A program made the translations under genes and the position numbers. Source: Rhodobacter sp. (lineage in GTDB: Bacteria; Pseudomonadota; Alphaproteobacteria; Rhodobacterales; Rhodobacteraceae). Taken from it: a DNA stretch of 64,000 nucleotides. The stretch covers positions 2,386,501 to 2,450,500 of the forward strand of contig JACKKG010000001.1 in NCBI GenBank assembly GCA_020637515.1, in the 5' to 3' direction. A model generated the notes under the pieces. It did not search any database. It was not told where the DNA came from and saw nothing but the letters and a program-made list of their open reading frames with translations. Each line of letters begins with the position of its first letter. Position 1 is the stretch's first letter. Below are positions 42,147 to 50,186 of the stretch, piece by piece.

Positions 42147-43129
42147 GCGGCCCGCCTTTCATCCAGAGTGTCCAGCAGCGCCGCGTAATCCGCCAGCGTG
42201 CCGTTCGGCATCTCGCTCAGCGCGCGCCGCCAGGCCCGTGCGCCGGTCTGCCCGGCAAAGAGCCCCAGCAGGTGCCGCGTGACGCCGATCAGCCGCCCGC
42301 CACGCGCCAGATGGGCGCCGATCACCGGCATCATGGCGCGGGCCACGGCGACGGGGTCCGCGTCGGGGCCGGGCGCGCCAAACAGCCGGCGGTCGGCGGC
42401 GCCGAGAACCGCGGCCGGCTGGTGATAGGCCGCGCGGCCGATCATCACGCCGTGAAAGCCCCGGTCCAGCAGGTCCTCGGCCTGATCCAGCGTCGCGATT
42501 CCGCCGTTCAGACAGATCGTGAGGTCGGGAAAGGCCCCCAGCATCCGTTCGACCAGAGCGTAGTCCAGCGGCGGAACCTCGCGGTTTTCCCTGGGCGACA
42601 GGCCTTGCAGCCAGGCCTTGCGCGCGTGGACGATGACCCGCGTCACCCCGGCCGCGCGCGCCGCATCGAGCAGCGCGGGCAGGGCCTCCTCGGGGTTCTG
42701 GTCATCGACGCCCAGGCGGCATTTCACCGTGATCTCGGCCGTGCAGGCGGCACGCATCGCGGCCAGGCAATCCCCGACCAGCGCCGGCGTCTTCATCAGC
42801 ACCGCGCCGAAACAGCCCGACTGCACCCGGTCCGAGGGGCAACCGACGTTGAGATTGATTTCGCCGTAGCCCTCGTCCGCGCCCATTCGCGCGGCCTTCG
42901 CCAGCTCGGCCGGGTCCGATCCCCCCAGTTGCAGCGCCACCGGCTGTTCCGACGGATCGAAGCGCAGCAGATGCCGCGCGCCGCCACGCACCAGTGCGGC
43001 CGACGTGACCATCTCGGTATAAAGCAGCGCGTGACGCGACAGCCGCCGGTGGAATTGCCGGCACGCGCTGTCGGTCCAATCGAGCATCGGCGCGACGGAG
43101 AGGCGCCAGGCGGGCAGGGGCTTTGTCAC
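42143..43129 (-). CDS. dusA: tRNA-dihydrouridine(20/20a) synthase
   Basis: 328-residue FMN enzyme reducing uridines 20/20a in the tRNA D-loop. The catalytic cysteine is Cys97 in EINLNVGCPSDRVQSG, and the DusA-specific opening LSVAPMLDWTDSACRQFHRRLS and LNGGIATLDQA are present. GTG 43129 is the start (GGAGTCCGC upstream); the open frame reads much further back to 43591 across the opposite hemE gene and is rejected. Its stop overlaps the DUF2927 start by four bases. It is divergent from hemE. Confidence 0.95.
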   Translation of the reverse strand: MTKPLPAWRLSVAPMLDWTDSACRQFHRRLSRHALLYTEMVTSAALVRGGARHLLRFDPSEQPVALQLGGSDPAELAKAARMGADEGYGEINLNVGCPSDRVQSGCFGAVLMKTPALVGDCLAAMRAACTAEITVKCRLGVDDQNPEEALPALLDAARAAGVTRVIVHARKAWLQGLSPRENREVPPLDYALVERMLGAFPDLTICLNGGIATLDQAEDLLDRGFHGVMIGRAAYHQPAAVLGAADRRLFGAPGPDADPVAVARAMMPVIGAHLARGGRLIGVTRHLLGLFAGQTGARAWRRALSEMPNGTLADYAALLDTLDERRAA

Positions 43130-43269
43130 GCGGACTCCGTGGGTTGTGACGCTTGGGTATACCCCAGCGCGGCGCTGGCGTCCACAAACCGCACGCGTCG
43201 CGCGGCGGAGGCTCGCGCATCCGTGTGATGGCGATCGCGCCGTGCGGGCAGGTGCGGCGGCGGCGGCGC

Positions 43270-43298
43270 TTGACATCGACGGACGCGCACCGCATCGA
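43270..43298 (+). promoter_or_regulatory. Possible promoter of hemE
   Basis: A perfect -35 hexamer TTGACA lies at 43270-43275, with a poor -10 (CATCGA) 17 bases on, about 32 bases before the hemE ATG. Only the -35 is convincing. Confidence 0.3.
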
Positions 43299-43329
43299 CA
43301 CGGGGCGCGTGAAAACCGGAGGACCCGCC

Positions 43330-44370
43330 ATGACCCAGACCCCGCAAAAGACCCTTCTGCGCGCGCTCGCGGGCCAGGTTCAGGCCGTCCCGCCCGTCTG
43401 GATGATGCGCCAGGCCGGGCGATACCTGCCCGAATACCGCGCGACGCGGGCCAAGGCGGGGGATTTCCTGTCGCTGTGCTATACGCCCGACCTGGCCGCC
43501 GAGGTGACGCTGCAACCGATCCGCCGCTACGGGTTCGACGCGGCGATCCTGTTCGCGGACATCCTGTTGATCGGTCAGGCGCTGGGGGCAAAGCTGTGGT
43601 TCGCCGAGGGCGAAGGGCCGCGCATGTCCACCGTGACCGACCGGGTCGGGGTGCAGGCGCTGAAACCCGCCGACGCCGTGCACGAAGTCCTGTCGCCGGT
43701 CTATGAGACCGTGCGCATCCTGTCGGGCGCGTTGCCGCGCGAGACCACGCTCATCGGCTTTGCCGGGGCGCCCTGGACGGTGGCCACCTATATGGTCGCC
43801 GGGCGCGGCACCAGCGATCAGGGCCCGGCGCATGACTTCATCGCCCGGGACCGCGACGGGTTCGCGGCGCTGATCGCGGTGCTCGAGGCGGCGACGGTCG
43901 AATACCTGTCCGCGCAGGTGCAGGCCGGGGCCGAGGTCGTCAAGCTGTTCGACAGTTGGGCGGGCAGCCTGAAGGGTCAGGATTTCGACGATTTCGCCCT
44001 GGCGCCGACGCGCCGGATCATCGCCGCGCTGAAGGCCCGCCACCCGGGCCTGCCGGTCATCGCGTTCCCGCGCGAGGCCCGCGACCGCTATATCGGATTC
44101 GCCCGCGCGACGGGTGCGGATTGCGTGGCGCTGGACAATTCCGTCGGCGCAGACTGGGCGGCGGCGCATGTGCAGGTCGATGGCTGCGTGCAGGGCAACC
44201 TGGCGCCCCACCACATGGTCGAAGGGGGCGCGGCCCTGGTCAGCGAAACGCGGCGCATCGTGCAGGCGTTCCGCAACGGCCCGCATATCTTCAACCTGGG
44301 CCATGGCATCACCCCGGATGCCGATCCCGACAACGTGCAGCGGATGCTGGACGCCGTCCGGGGTCAGTAG
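43330..44370 (+). CDS. hemE: Uroporphyrinogen III decarboxylase
   Basis: 346-residue cofactor-free decarboxylase that turns uroporphyrinogen III into coproporphyrinogen III in tetrapyrrole synthesis. Family marks are PPVWMMRQAGRYLPEYR (substrate arginines), AAILFADILLI with the catalytic aspartate, GFAGAPWTVATYMV, LFDSWAG and FNLGHGITPDADPDNV. GGAGGACCCGCC precedes ATG 43330; the open frame from 43153 is not used. Its end overlaps the convergent thiE end by seven bases. With hemF this is the second heme gene of the window, in a separate operon. Confidence 0.97.
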   Translation: MTQTPQKTLLRALAGQVQAVPPVWMMRQAGRYLPEYRATRAKAGDFLSLCYTPDLAAEVTLQPIRRYGFDAAILFADILLIGQALGAKLWFAEGEGPRMSTVTDRVGVQALKPADAVHEVLSPVYETVRILSGALPRETTLIGFAGAPWTVATYMVAGRGTSDQGPAHDFIARDRDGFAALIAVLEAATVEYLSAQVQAGAEVVKLFDSWAGSLKGQDFDDFALAPTRRIIAALKARHPGLPVIAFPREARDRYIGFARATGADCVALDNSVGADWAAAHVQVDGCVQGNLAPHHMVEGGAALVSETRRIVQAFRNGPHIFNLGHGITPDADPDNVQRMLDAVRGQ

Positions 44371-44990
44371 CCCAGCGGCGCGACCAACGGGCGCAAGGCC
44401 GCCAGCGGGTCATCGTGGCCCCAGATCTCGGCGCCAAAGGCAAAGAAGTCGGTCACCGGCGCCAGGCTTTCGATCAGCGCCTGGGTGAGCGCGCCCTCGG
44501 CGACCACGGGCACTTCGATCATCTCGGACCACCAGGTGAACAGGTCGCGTTCGGCGCGGTGCCCGGTGCCCAGCCCCGTTTCGCCCACCGGCGAAAAGCT
44601 GACGTAGTCGGCGCCGGCCTCGGCCGCGCCGATCCCGTCGTGGCGCGAGGCCCCGCAGGCCGCGCCCAGGATCACATCCGCCCCCAGTGTTTCGCGCAAC
44701 TTGCGCAGGCCGCGCGCACCCTCGGGCAGGTGCACGCCGTCCAACCCCAGCCGCTCGACCAGCGCGACATGGCGCTCGATCACGATGGCGATGTCACGGG
44801 CGTGGGTTTCCTCGCGCACGGCGTCGGCGGCGCGGGCGATGGCGTCCTCGTCCGACCCGGCCATGGCCAGGCGCACGCAGGCGATGGGCAGCCCGTCCAG
44901 CACGCGCGCCAGCCTGGGCACGAAACTTTCGGGATCGAAGGCCGCGGGCGTCACGAGGTAAAGCTGCGGTCGGTCTGGCTGGTCGGTCAT
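44364..44990 (-). CDS. ThiE/TenI-family protein (thiamine phosphate synthase-like)
   Basis: 208-residue TIM-barrel protein. It fits the ThiE/TenI family through RPQLYLVTPAAFDPESF, LGLDGVHLPEGARGLRKLRETLG, ILGAACGASRHDGIGAAEAGADYVSFSPVGETG and VPVVAEGALTQALI. Several ThiE signatures are altered: DGVHLxx lacks the usual glutamine, and the pyrophosphate-binding GPxxxTxTK loop reads SPVGETGLGT. It may be a divergent ThiE, a TenI-like protein or a non-thiamine member. No other thi gene is near. The end overlaps hemE. Confidence 0.75.
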   Translation of the reverse strand: MTDQPDRPQLYLVTPAAFDPESFVPRLARVLDGLPIACVRLAMAGSDEDAIARAADAVREETHARDIAIVIERHVALVERLGLDGVHLPEGARGLRKLRETLGADVILGAACGASRHDGIGAAEAGADYVSFSPVGETGLGTGHRAERDLFTWWSEMIEVPVVAEGALTQALIESLAPVTDFFAFGAEIWGHDDPLAALRPLVAPLGY

Positions 44991-45009
44991 CGGGGCACCT
45001 CGGGCGAAA

Positions 45010-45037
45010 CTGCCCCTGCATAGACGGGCAGGGGCAG
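45010..45037 (-). terminator. Terminator of the peptide ABC operon
   Basis: Stem CTGCCCCTGC/GCAGGGGCAG with an 8-base loop, 14 bases beyond the ATPase stop. On the minus strand it is followed by TTTCG. Confidence 0.7.
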
Positions 45038-45050
45038 GGGTGCAATCGGC

Positions 45051-46688
45051 TTAATTTCCGGCGCTTTCCATCCGGCGATGTTCAAGCACGCTCTCCAGCC
45101 AACCCAATTTCATCTCGGGCACCGAGGACAGCAGCAGGTCGGTGTAATCGTCGAAAGGCGGGGCCAGGACCTGGGTCTTCGAGCCGTATCTCTGGACCCG
45201 GCCCTGATACATCACGGCGATGGAATCGGCGATGGCGCGCACGGTGGCGATGTCATGGGTGATGAACAGATAGGCCACCCCCTCGCGCGCCTGAAGATCC
45301 AGCAAAAGCTTCAGGATCCCGTCCGCCACCAGCGGGTCCAGCGCCGAGGTCACCTCGTCGCAGATGATGAGCTTGGGCTTTGCCGCCAGCGCGCGGGCGA
45401 TGCAGACGCGCTGCTTTTGCCCGCCCGACAGTTCCGCGGGGTAGCGGTCGGCGAACCCCTCGCCCAGTTCGATGGCATCGAGAAGTTCCTGCACGCGGGC
45501 ATCGCGCGCGCGCCCCTTGAGGCCGAAATAGAATTCCAGCGGGCGGCCGATGATCGTGGCCACCGTCTGGCGCGGGTTCATCGCCACGTCGGCCATCTGA
45601 TAGATCATCTGCAACTCGCGCAGTTCGTCGCGCGAGCGATCCTTGAGCGCGCCCGGCAAGGGTTTGCCGTCAAAGGTGATCGTGCCCTTGCGCGGGGGCA
45701 GCAGGCCGGTGATGACCCGCGCCATCGTCGATTTGCCCGAGCCCGACTCGCCCACCAGGGCCAGCGTCTGCCCGGGTCGCAGCGCGACCGAGACGTCGCT
45801 CAGCACGTCCTTGGCCATCGCGCCGTAGCGCGCCGAGACGCCCTCGACCTCGAGCAGGGGCGTGCCCTGGGGCGATTTTTCCTGATGCTCGATCGAACGG
45901 ACCGAAATCAGCGCGCGGGTATACGCCTCGCGCGGGGCCTCGATGATCTGCTGGCAGGTGCCGTGTTCGACCATCTTGCCGTGCCTGAGCACCATGATCT
46001 CGTCCGAGACCTGCGCCACGACCGCGAGGTCGTGGGTGATGTAGAGCGCGGCGACTCCGGTTTCCGCGATCGCCGTCTTGATCGCCGCCAGCACATCGAT
46101 CTGCGTCGTCACGTCCAGCGCGGTGGTCGGCTCGTCGAAGATCACCAGATCCGGTTTCGGACACAGCGCCATCGCCGTCATCGCCCGCTGCAACTGCCCG
46201 CCCGAAACCTGGTGCGGATAGCGGCGGCCGAAATGTTCGGGGTCGGGCAGGCTGAGGGTGCGGAACAGGTCGATGGCACGGGCCTCAGCTTCGGCCTGGG
46301 TCATGACGCCATGCGCGAGCGTGGCCTCGGTCACCTGCTCCATCAACCGCTTGGCGGGGTTGAAGGCGGCGGCGGCGGATTGCGCGACATAGGTCACCTC
46401 CTTGCCGCGCAGGCTGCGCAGGGTTTGCGCCCCGGCAAGCCGGATCTCGCGCCCGTTCAGCACGATCTCGCCGCCGGACAGCCGGATCCCGCCGCGCCCA
46501 TAGGCCAAAGCAGACAGGCCGATGGTCGATTTGCCGGCACCCGATTCGCCGATCAGCCCCATCACCTTGCCGCGTTTCAGACAAAGCGACACGTCATCGA
46601 CGATCACCGCGTCGCGCGGTTTCTCGCCCGGGGCGTAGATCGTCGCCTCGATGCGCAGGTTGCGGATGTCGAGAAGCGTGTCAGACAC
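45051..46688 (-). CDS. Peptide/nickel ABC transporter, fused double ATP-binding protein
   Basis: 545-residue protein with two complete ABC ATPase domains, equal to DppD and DppF in one chain. Domain 1: Walker A GESGAGKST near 45, signature VSGGQLQRAM, Walker B PDLVIFDEPTTALD. Domain 2: GESGSGKST near 320, LSGGQKQRVCIARALA, KLIICDEVTSALD. It energises import of oligopeptides or similar solutes with the two permeases and binding protein just upstream (on this strand). The first ATPase overlaps the permease gene end by eight bases. A terminator follows the stop. Substrate class is inferred from the family and neighbours. Confidence 0.94.
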   Translation of the reverse strand: MSDTLLDIRNLRIEATIYAPGEKPRDAVIVDDVSLCLKRGKVMGLIGESGAGKSTIGLSALAYGRGGIRLSGGEIVLNGREIRLAGAQTLRSLRGKEVTYVAQSAAAAFNPAKRLMEQVTEATLAHGVMTQAEAEARAIDLFRTLSLPDPEHFGRRYPHQVSGGQLQRAMTAMALCPKPDLVIFDEPTTALDVTTQIDVLAAIKTAIAETGVAALYITHDLAVVAQVSDEIMVLRHGKMVEHGTCQQIIEAPREAYTRALISVRSIEHQEKSPQGTPLLEVEGVSARYGAMAKDVLSDVSVALRPGQTLALVGESGSGKSTMARVITGLLPPRKGTITFDGKPLPGALKDRSRDELRELQMIYQMADVAMNPRQTVATIIGRPLEFYFGLKGRARDARVQELLDAIELGEGFADRYPAELSGGQKQRVCIARALAAKPKLIICDEVTSALDPLVADGILKLLLDLQAREGVAYLFITHDIATVRAIADSIAVMYQGRVQRYGSKTQVLAPPFDDYTDLLLSSVPEMKLGWLESVLEHRRMESAGN

Positions 46689-47499
46689 CGCGTCCTCCTT
46701 TCAGGCTGGTGGTGCGGTTGAGCGCCCAATCGGCCACCAGATTGACCGAGATCGACAGTGTGACGATCGCCACCGCCGGCACCAGCGCGGCAGGAATGCC
46801 GTAGACGATTCCCTCGCGGTTTTCCTTGACGATGCCGCCCCAGTCGGCCGCCGGCGGCTGGATGCCCAGCCCCAGGAACGACAGGGTCGATATGAAGAGG
46901 ATCGCGAAGATGAATCTGAGCCCCAGTTCCGCCACCAGGGGCGACAGGGCGTTCGGCAGGATCTCGCGGAAGATGACCCAGGCCCGGCCCTCGCCCCTGA
47001 GGCGCGCGGCCTCGACAAAGTCCATGACGTTGATGTCCACGGCCACAGCCCGCGACAGCCGGAAGACCCGGGTGGAATCCAGGAACCCCATGATGAGGAT
47101 CAGCGTCGGCAGCGTCACCGGCATCACCGACAGCACCACAAGCGCAAAGATCAGCGTCGGGATCGACATGATCAGATCGTTGAGGCGCGACATCACCTGA
47201 TCGACCCAGCCGCCATAGACCGCCGCCGTGAAGCCCAGGATCGACCCCAGCGTGAAGCTGAGCGCGGTCGCCATGGCGGCGACGAAGATGGTCGTGCGCC
47301 CGCCGTAGATCATCCGCGTGAGCAGGTCGCGGCCCAGGTTGTCGGTGCCCAGCCAGTATTGCGCCGAGGATGGCTCCCACACGTCGCCGACAATCTCGGA
47401 CATGCCGTAGGGCGCGATCGCCGGCGCCAGGATCGCGACCGAAAAGAACAGCAGCGTGATGAACAGGCCCAGCAGGGCGGAAAGGGGCATACCCTTCAT
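46681..47499 (-). CDS. Peptide ABC transporter permease (DppC-like)
   Basis: 272-residue inner-membrane permease with about five to six hydrophobic segments. The DppC family opening LGLFITLLFFSVAILAPAIAPYG is present, followed by the LGTDNLGRDLLTRMIYGGRTT segment typical of OppC/DppC, and the EAA-type loop EAARLRGEGRAWVIFREILPNAL that docks the ATPase. It overlaps DppB by four bases upstream and the ATPase gene downstream, consistent with a single operon. Confidence 0.93.
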   Translation of the reverse strand: MKGMPLSALLGLFITLLFFSVAILAPAIAPYGMSEIVGDVWEPSSAQYWLGTDNLGRDLLTRMIYGGRTTIFVAAMATALSFTLGSILGFTAAVYGGWVDQVMSRLNDLIMSIPTLIFALVVLSVMPVTLPTLILIMGFLDSTRVFRLSRAVAVDINVMDFVEAARLRGEGRAWVIFREILPNALSPLVAELGLRFIFAILFISTLSFLGLGIQPPAADWGGIVKENREGIVYGIPAALVPAVAIVTLSISVNLVADWALNRTTSLKGGRGV

Positions 47500-48452
47500 T
47501 TCGGATGCCTCAGTCTGGGGTTCGAAAGGATGGCGATCAGGTCCGCCAGCAGGTTCATGCCGATGTAGACGGTGGCAAAGATCAGCCCGCAGGCCTGCAC
47601 CACCGGCACGTCCCGTTTGGACACGTGATCGACCAGGTATTGCCCCATGCCGGGATAGACGAAGACGACCTCGATCACCACGACGCCGACCACCAGATAG
47701 GCCAGGTTGATCATCACCACGTTCACGATCGGCGCGATGGCGTTGGGCATGGCGTGGCGCGCGATGATCGTGAAGCGTCTGAGGCCCTTCAACTCGGCCG
47801 TTTCGATATAGGCCGATTGCATGACATTCAGGATCGCCGCGCGTGTCATGCGCATCATGTGCGCCAGCACGACCAGCGTGAGAACCGTGGCCGGCAGGGC
47901 GACCGCGTTCAGTTTCTGCCAGAAGGTCATGCCGCTGTTGATGTTGGACACCGACGGGAACCAGCCCAGCTTGACCGACAGGAAATACATCACGACATAG
48001 CCCAGCAGGAATTCGGGCAGCGAGATCGAGGTCAGCGTGATCGCCGAGATCAGCCGGTCCGGCCAGCGGTCACGGTAGCGCACCGCCAGCAGACCCAGGA
48101 AGATCGCCAGCGGCACCGAGATCGCGGCCGCGACCGATGCCAGGAACAGGGTGTTCCGCATCCGCCCTGAGATCGACTCGGCGATGTCGCGGCCGTTCGA
48201 CAGCGCGTGCCCAAGATCGCCGTGCAAAGCACTGAAAAGCCAACTGAAATACCGGGCATAGGCGGGTTGATCCAGGCCCAGCGAGGCGCGCATGTTGGCC
48301 AGCGCCTCAGGCGTTGCGTTCTGTCCCAGAACCGCCTGGGCCACATCGCCGGGCAGGATCTGTGTGCCGACGAAGATCAGCACCGACGCGGCGAGGAGAA
48401 GCAGGAGACCCAGCGCAAGGCGCTGGATCACCAGTTTGAGGATCGGATGCAT
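47496..48452 (-). CDS. Peptide ABC transporter permease (DppB-like)
   Basis: 318-residue inner-membrane permease. It begins with a membrane segment (RLALGLLLLLAASVLIFVGTQILPGD) as in OppB/DppB, has AVLGQNATPEALANMRASLGLDQP, and the EAA loop TAELKGLRRFTIIARHAMPNAI for ATPase contact. About six membrane segments are visible. ATG 48452 lies six bases past the binding-protein stop, and the end overlaps the next permease by four bases. Confidence 0.93.
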   Translation of the reverse strand: MHPILKLVIQRLALGLLLLLAASVLIFVGTQILPGDVAQAVLGQNATPEALANMRASLGLDQPAYARYFSWLFSALHGDLGHALSNGRDIAESISGRMRNTLFLASVAAAISVPLAIFLGLLAVRYRDRWPDRLISAITLTSISLPEFLLGYVVMYFLSVKLGWFPSVSNINSGMTFWQKLNAVALPATVLTLVVLAHMMRMTRAAILNVMQSAYIETAELKGLRRFTIIARHAMPNAIAPIVNVVMINLAYLVVGVVVIEVVFVYPGMGQYLVDHVSKRDVPVVQACGLIFATVYIGMNLLADLIAILSNPRLRHPK

Positions 48453-48458
48453 CGGCGC

Positions 48459-50045
48459 TTACGTCGCCGACCACATCATGATCGCGGCTTGCCCGCCCAT
48501 CATCTCGGCGGCGGGGTTCGACACCCAGCCGGCGACCTGATCGTTGTGCGCGTCGATGAAATCATTGAACATCGGCGCGATCAGCCCGCCCTCGTCGCGC
48601 ACCAGGCGACCCATTTCGCTATACAGTTCCTTGCGCCGCGTCAGGTCCAGTTCGCCGCGCGCCTGGATCAGCATCTCGTCGAAATGCGCGTTGCGGAAGG
48701 CGGTGTCGTTCCAGTCGGCGGTCGACAGGTAGGCCGTCGAATACATCTGGTCCTGCACCGGACGCCCGCCCCAATACGAGGCCGAGAAGGGCTGCACGTT
48801 CCACACTTCCGACCAGTAGCCGTCACCCGGTTCGCGGATGATGTTCAGGTCGATGCCGGCCGCCGCCGCGCTTTCCTTGAACAGTTGCGCCGCGTCGATG
48901 GCGCCGGGGAAGGCGACCTCGGATGTGCGCAGGTCGATCGGCCCCGAATGCCCCGAGCGTTCATAGTAGAAGCGGGCCTGGTCGGGGTCGTATTCGCGCT
49001 GCGGGATCGTGTCGTCGAACAGCGGATAGGCCGCGTTGATCGGCATGTCGTTGCCGATCGAACCATAGCCACGCAGGATGCGGTCCACCATGTCCTGACG
49101 GTTGACCGCCAGCTTCAATGCCATGCGCAGGTCGTTGTTGTCGAACGGCGCCGCGTCGCAGCGCATGATGAACACATAGTGACCCCGACCGCCGGCCGAT
49201 TCCACGCTGACCCCCGGGGCGCGCGACAGCAGGCCCGCGACGCGCGGTTCGACCCGGTTGATGAGCTGCACCTGGCCCGATTGCAGCGCCGAGTTGCGCG
49301 CCGTCGCATCGTTGATGACCAGGATCTCGATCGAGTTGAAGTGCCCGACGCCGCTGTCCCAGTGCCCGTCGAACTTTTCCAGCACATGACGCACGCCGGG
49401 CTCGTTCTCGGCCCATTTGTAGGGGCCGGTCATGATCCCCGAGGTCGGGTCGTCGAAGCCGCCGTTGGGCTGGATCAGCAGGTGGTAATCGGCCAGCAGA
49501 TAGGGCAGGTCGGCATTCGGCGTGGCGGTTTCCAAAACCACGTGGTCGCCGTCCACCGCGATCGAGGAAATGCCGCGCATGATCCCCAGCGCGCCCGACT
49601 GCGAATTCTCGTCCGAATGGCGGCGCAGGGTCTGGGCCACGTCCTCGGGCGTCAGCGTCTGGCCGTTGTGGAACTGCACGCCGCGACGGATCTTGAACCG
49701 CCAGGTCTGGGCATTGGCCGATGCGTCCCATTCCTCGGCCAGCTTGGGCAGCAGGCTGCCGTCAGGGGCGATGTTGACCAGCGTCTCGCCGGCGCAATAG
49801 CCGTAAAGGAACGGCACCTGCGAGGCCGCCAGCGCCGGGTCCAGCGAGTTGGTGCTTTCGCCGCCCTGCATGCCGACCACCAGCGAGCCCCCTTGGCGCG
49901 GGCCCTGCGCATGAACCGCGCGGGTCAGCAGGCCGGTCGCGGCGGTGCTGGCCACGCCCAGGGCAGCGGCCCGGCCCAGAAACGCGCGGCGGGGCATCTT
50001 GCCCCGTGCGGCCCGGTCCAGCATATAGCGGATTTCGTCGTTCAT
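48459..50045 (-). CDS. Peptide ABC transporter substrate-binding protein, Tat-exported
   Basis: 528-residue family-5 solute-binding protein (DppA/OppA type). The N-terminus holds a twin-arginine signal (KMPRRAFLGRAAALGVASTA, RR followed by a hydrophobic run and AHAVHAQ-type cleavage site), so it is folded before export to the periplasm. The mature part begins QGGSLVVGMQGGESTNSLDPA, with LVNIAPDGSLLPKLAEEW and GPYKW as in the family. GGGAGAGACCG precedes ATG 50045; upstream open frame to 50186 is not used. It leads the ABC operon (binding protein, two permeases, fused ATPase). Ligand not predictable, but peptides are likely. Confidence 0.93.
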   Translation of the reverse strand: MNDEIRYMLDRAARGKMPRRAFLGRAAALGVASTAATGLLTRAVHAQGPRQGGSLVVGMQGGESTNSLDPALAASQVPFLYGYCAGETLVNIAPDGSLLPKLAEEWDASANAQTWRFKIRRGVQFHNGQTLTPEDVAQTLRRHSDENSQSGALGIMRGISSIAVDGDHVVLETATPNADLPYLLADYHLLIQPNGGFDDPTSGIMTGPYKWAENEPGVRHVLEKFDGHWDSGVGHFNSIEILVINDATARNSALQSGQVQLINRVEPRVAGLLSRAPGVSVESAGGRGHYVFIMRCDAAPFDNNDLRMALKLAVNRQDMVDRILRGYGSIGNDMPINAAYPLFDDTIPQREYDPDQARFYYERSGHSGPIDLRTSEVAFPGAIDAAQLFKESAAAAGIDLNIIREPGDGYWSEVWNVQPFSASYWGGRPVQDQMYSTAYLSTADWNDTAFRNAHFDEMLIQARGELDLTRRKELYSEMGRLVRDEGGLIAPMFNDFIDAHNDQVAGWVSNPAAEMMGGQAAIMMWSAT

Positions 50046-50119
50046 CGGTCTCTCCCTGAAGAGGCTTCCCACGAGGAAGCGCAAGTCTTGACGCGCCTGT
50101 CTGGCGGCCGATTTTTGTT

Positions 50120-50141
50120 GACTGTGGAATCGATAACAGTC
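50120..50141. promoter_or_regulatory. Inverted repeat upstream of the ABC operon
   Basis: GACTGT and ACAGTC separated by 10 bases, 75-96 bases upstream of the binding-protein ATG and just past the end of the CocE gene. A possible operator dyad for the operon; the regulator is unknown. Confidence 0.35.
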
Positions 50142-50186
50142 GCGGCCCCGGTCAATCAACTCAAATGTTGCCGGTAACTGTAACAA

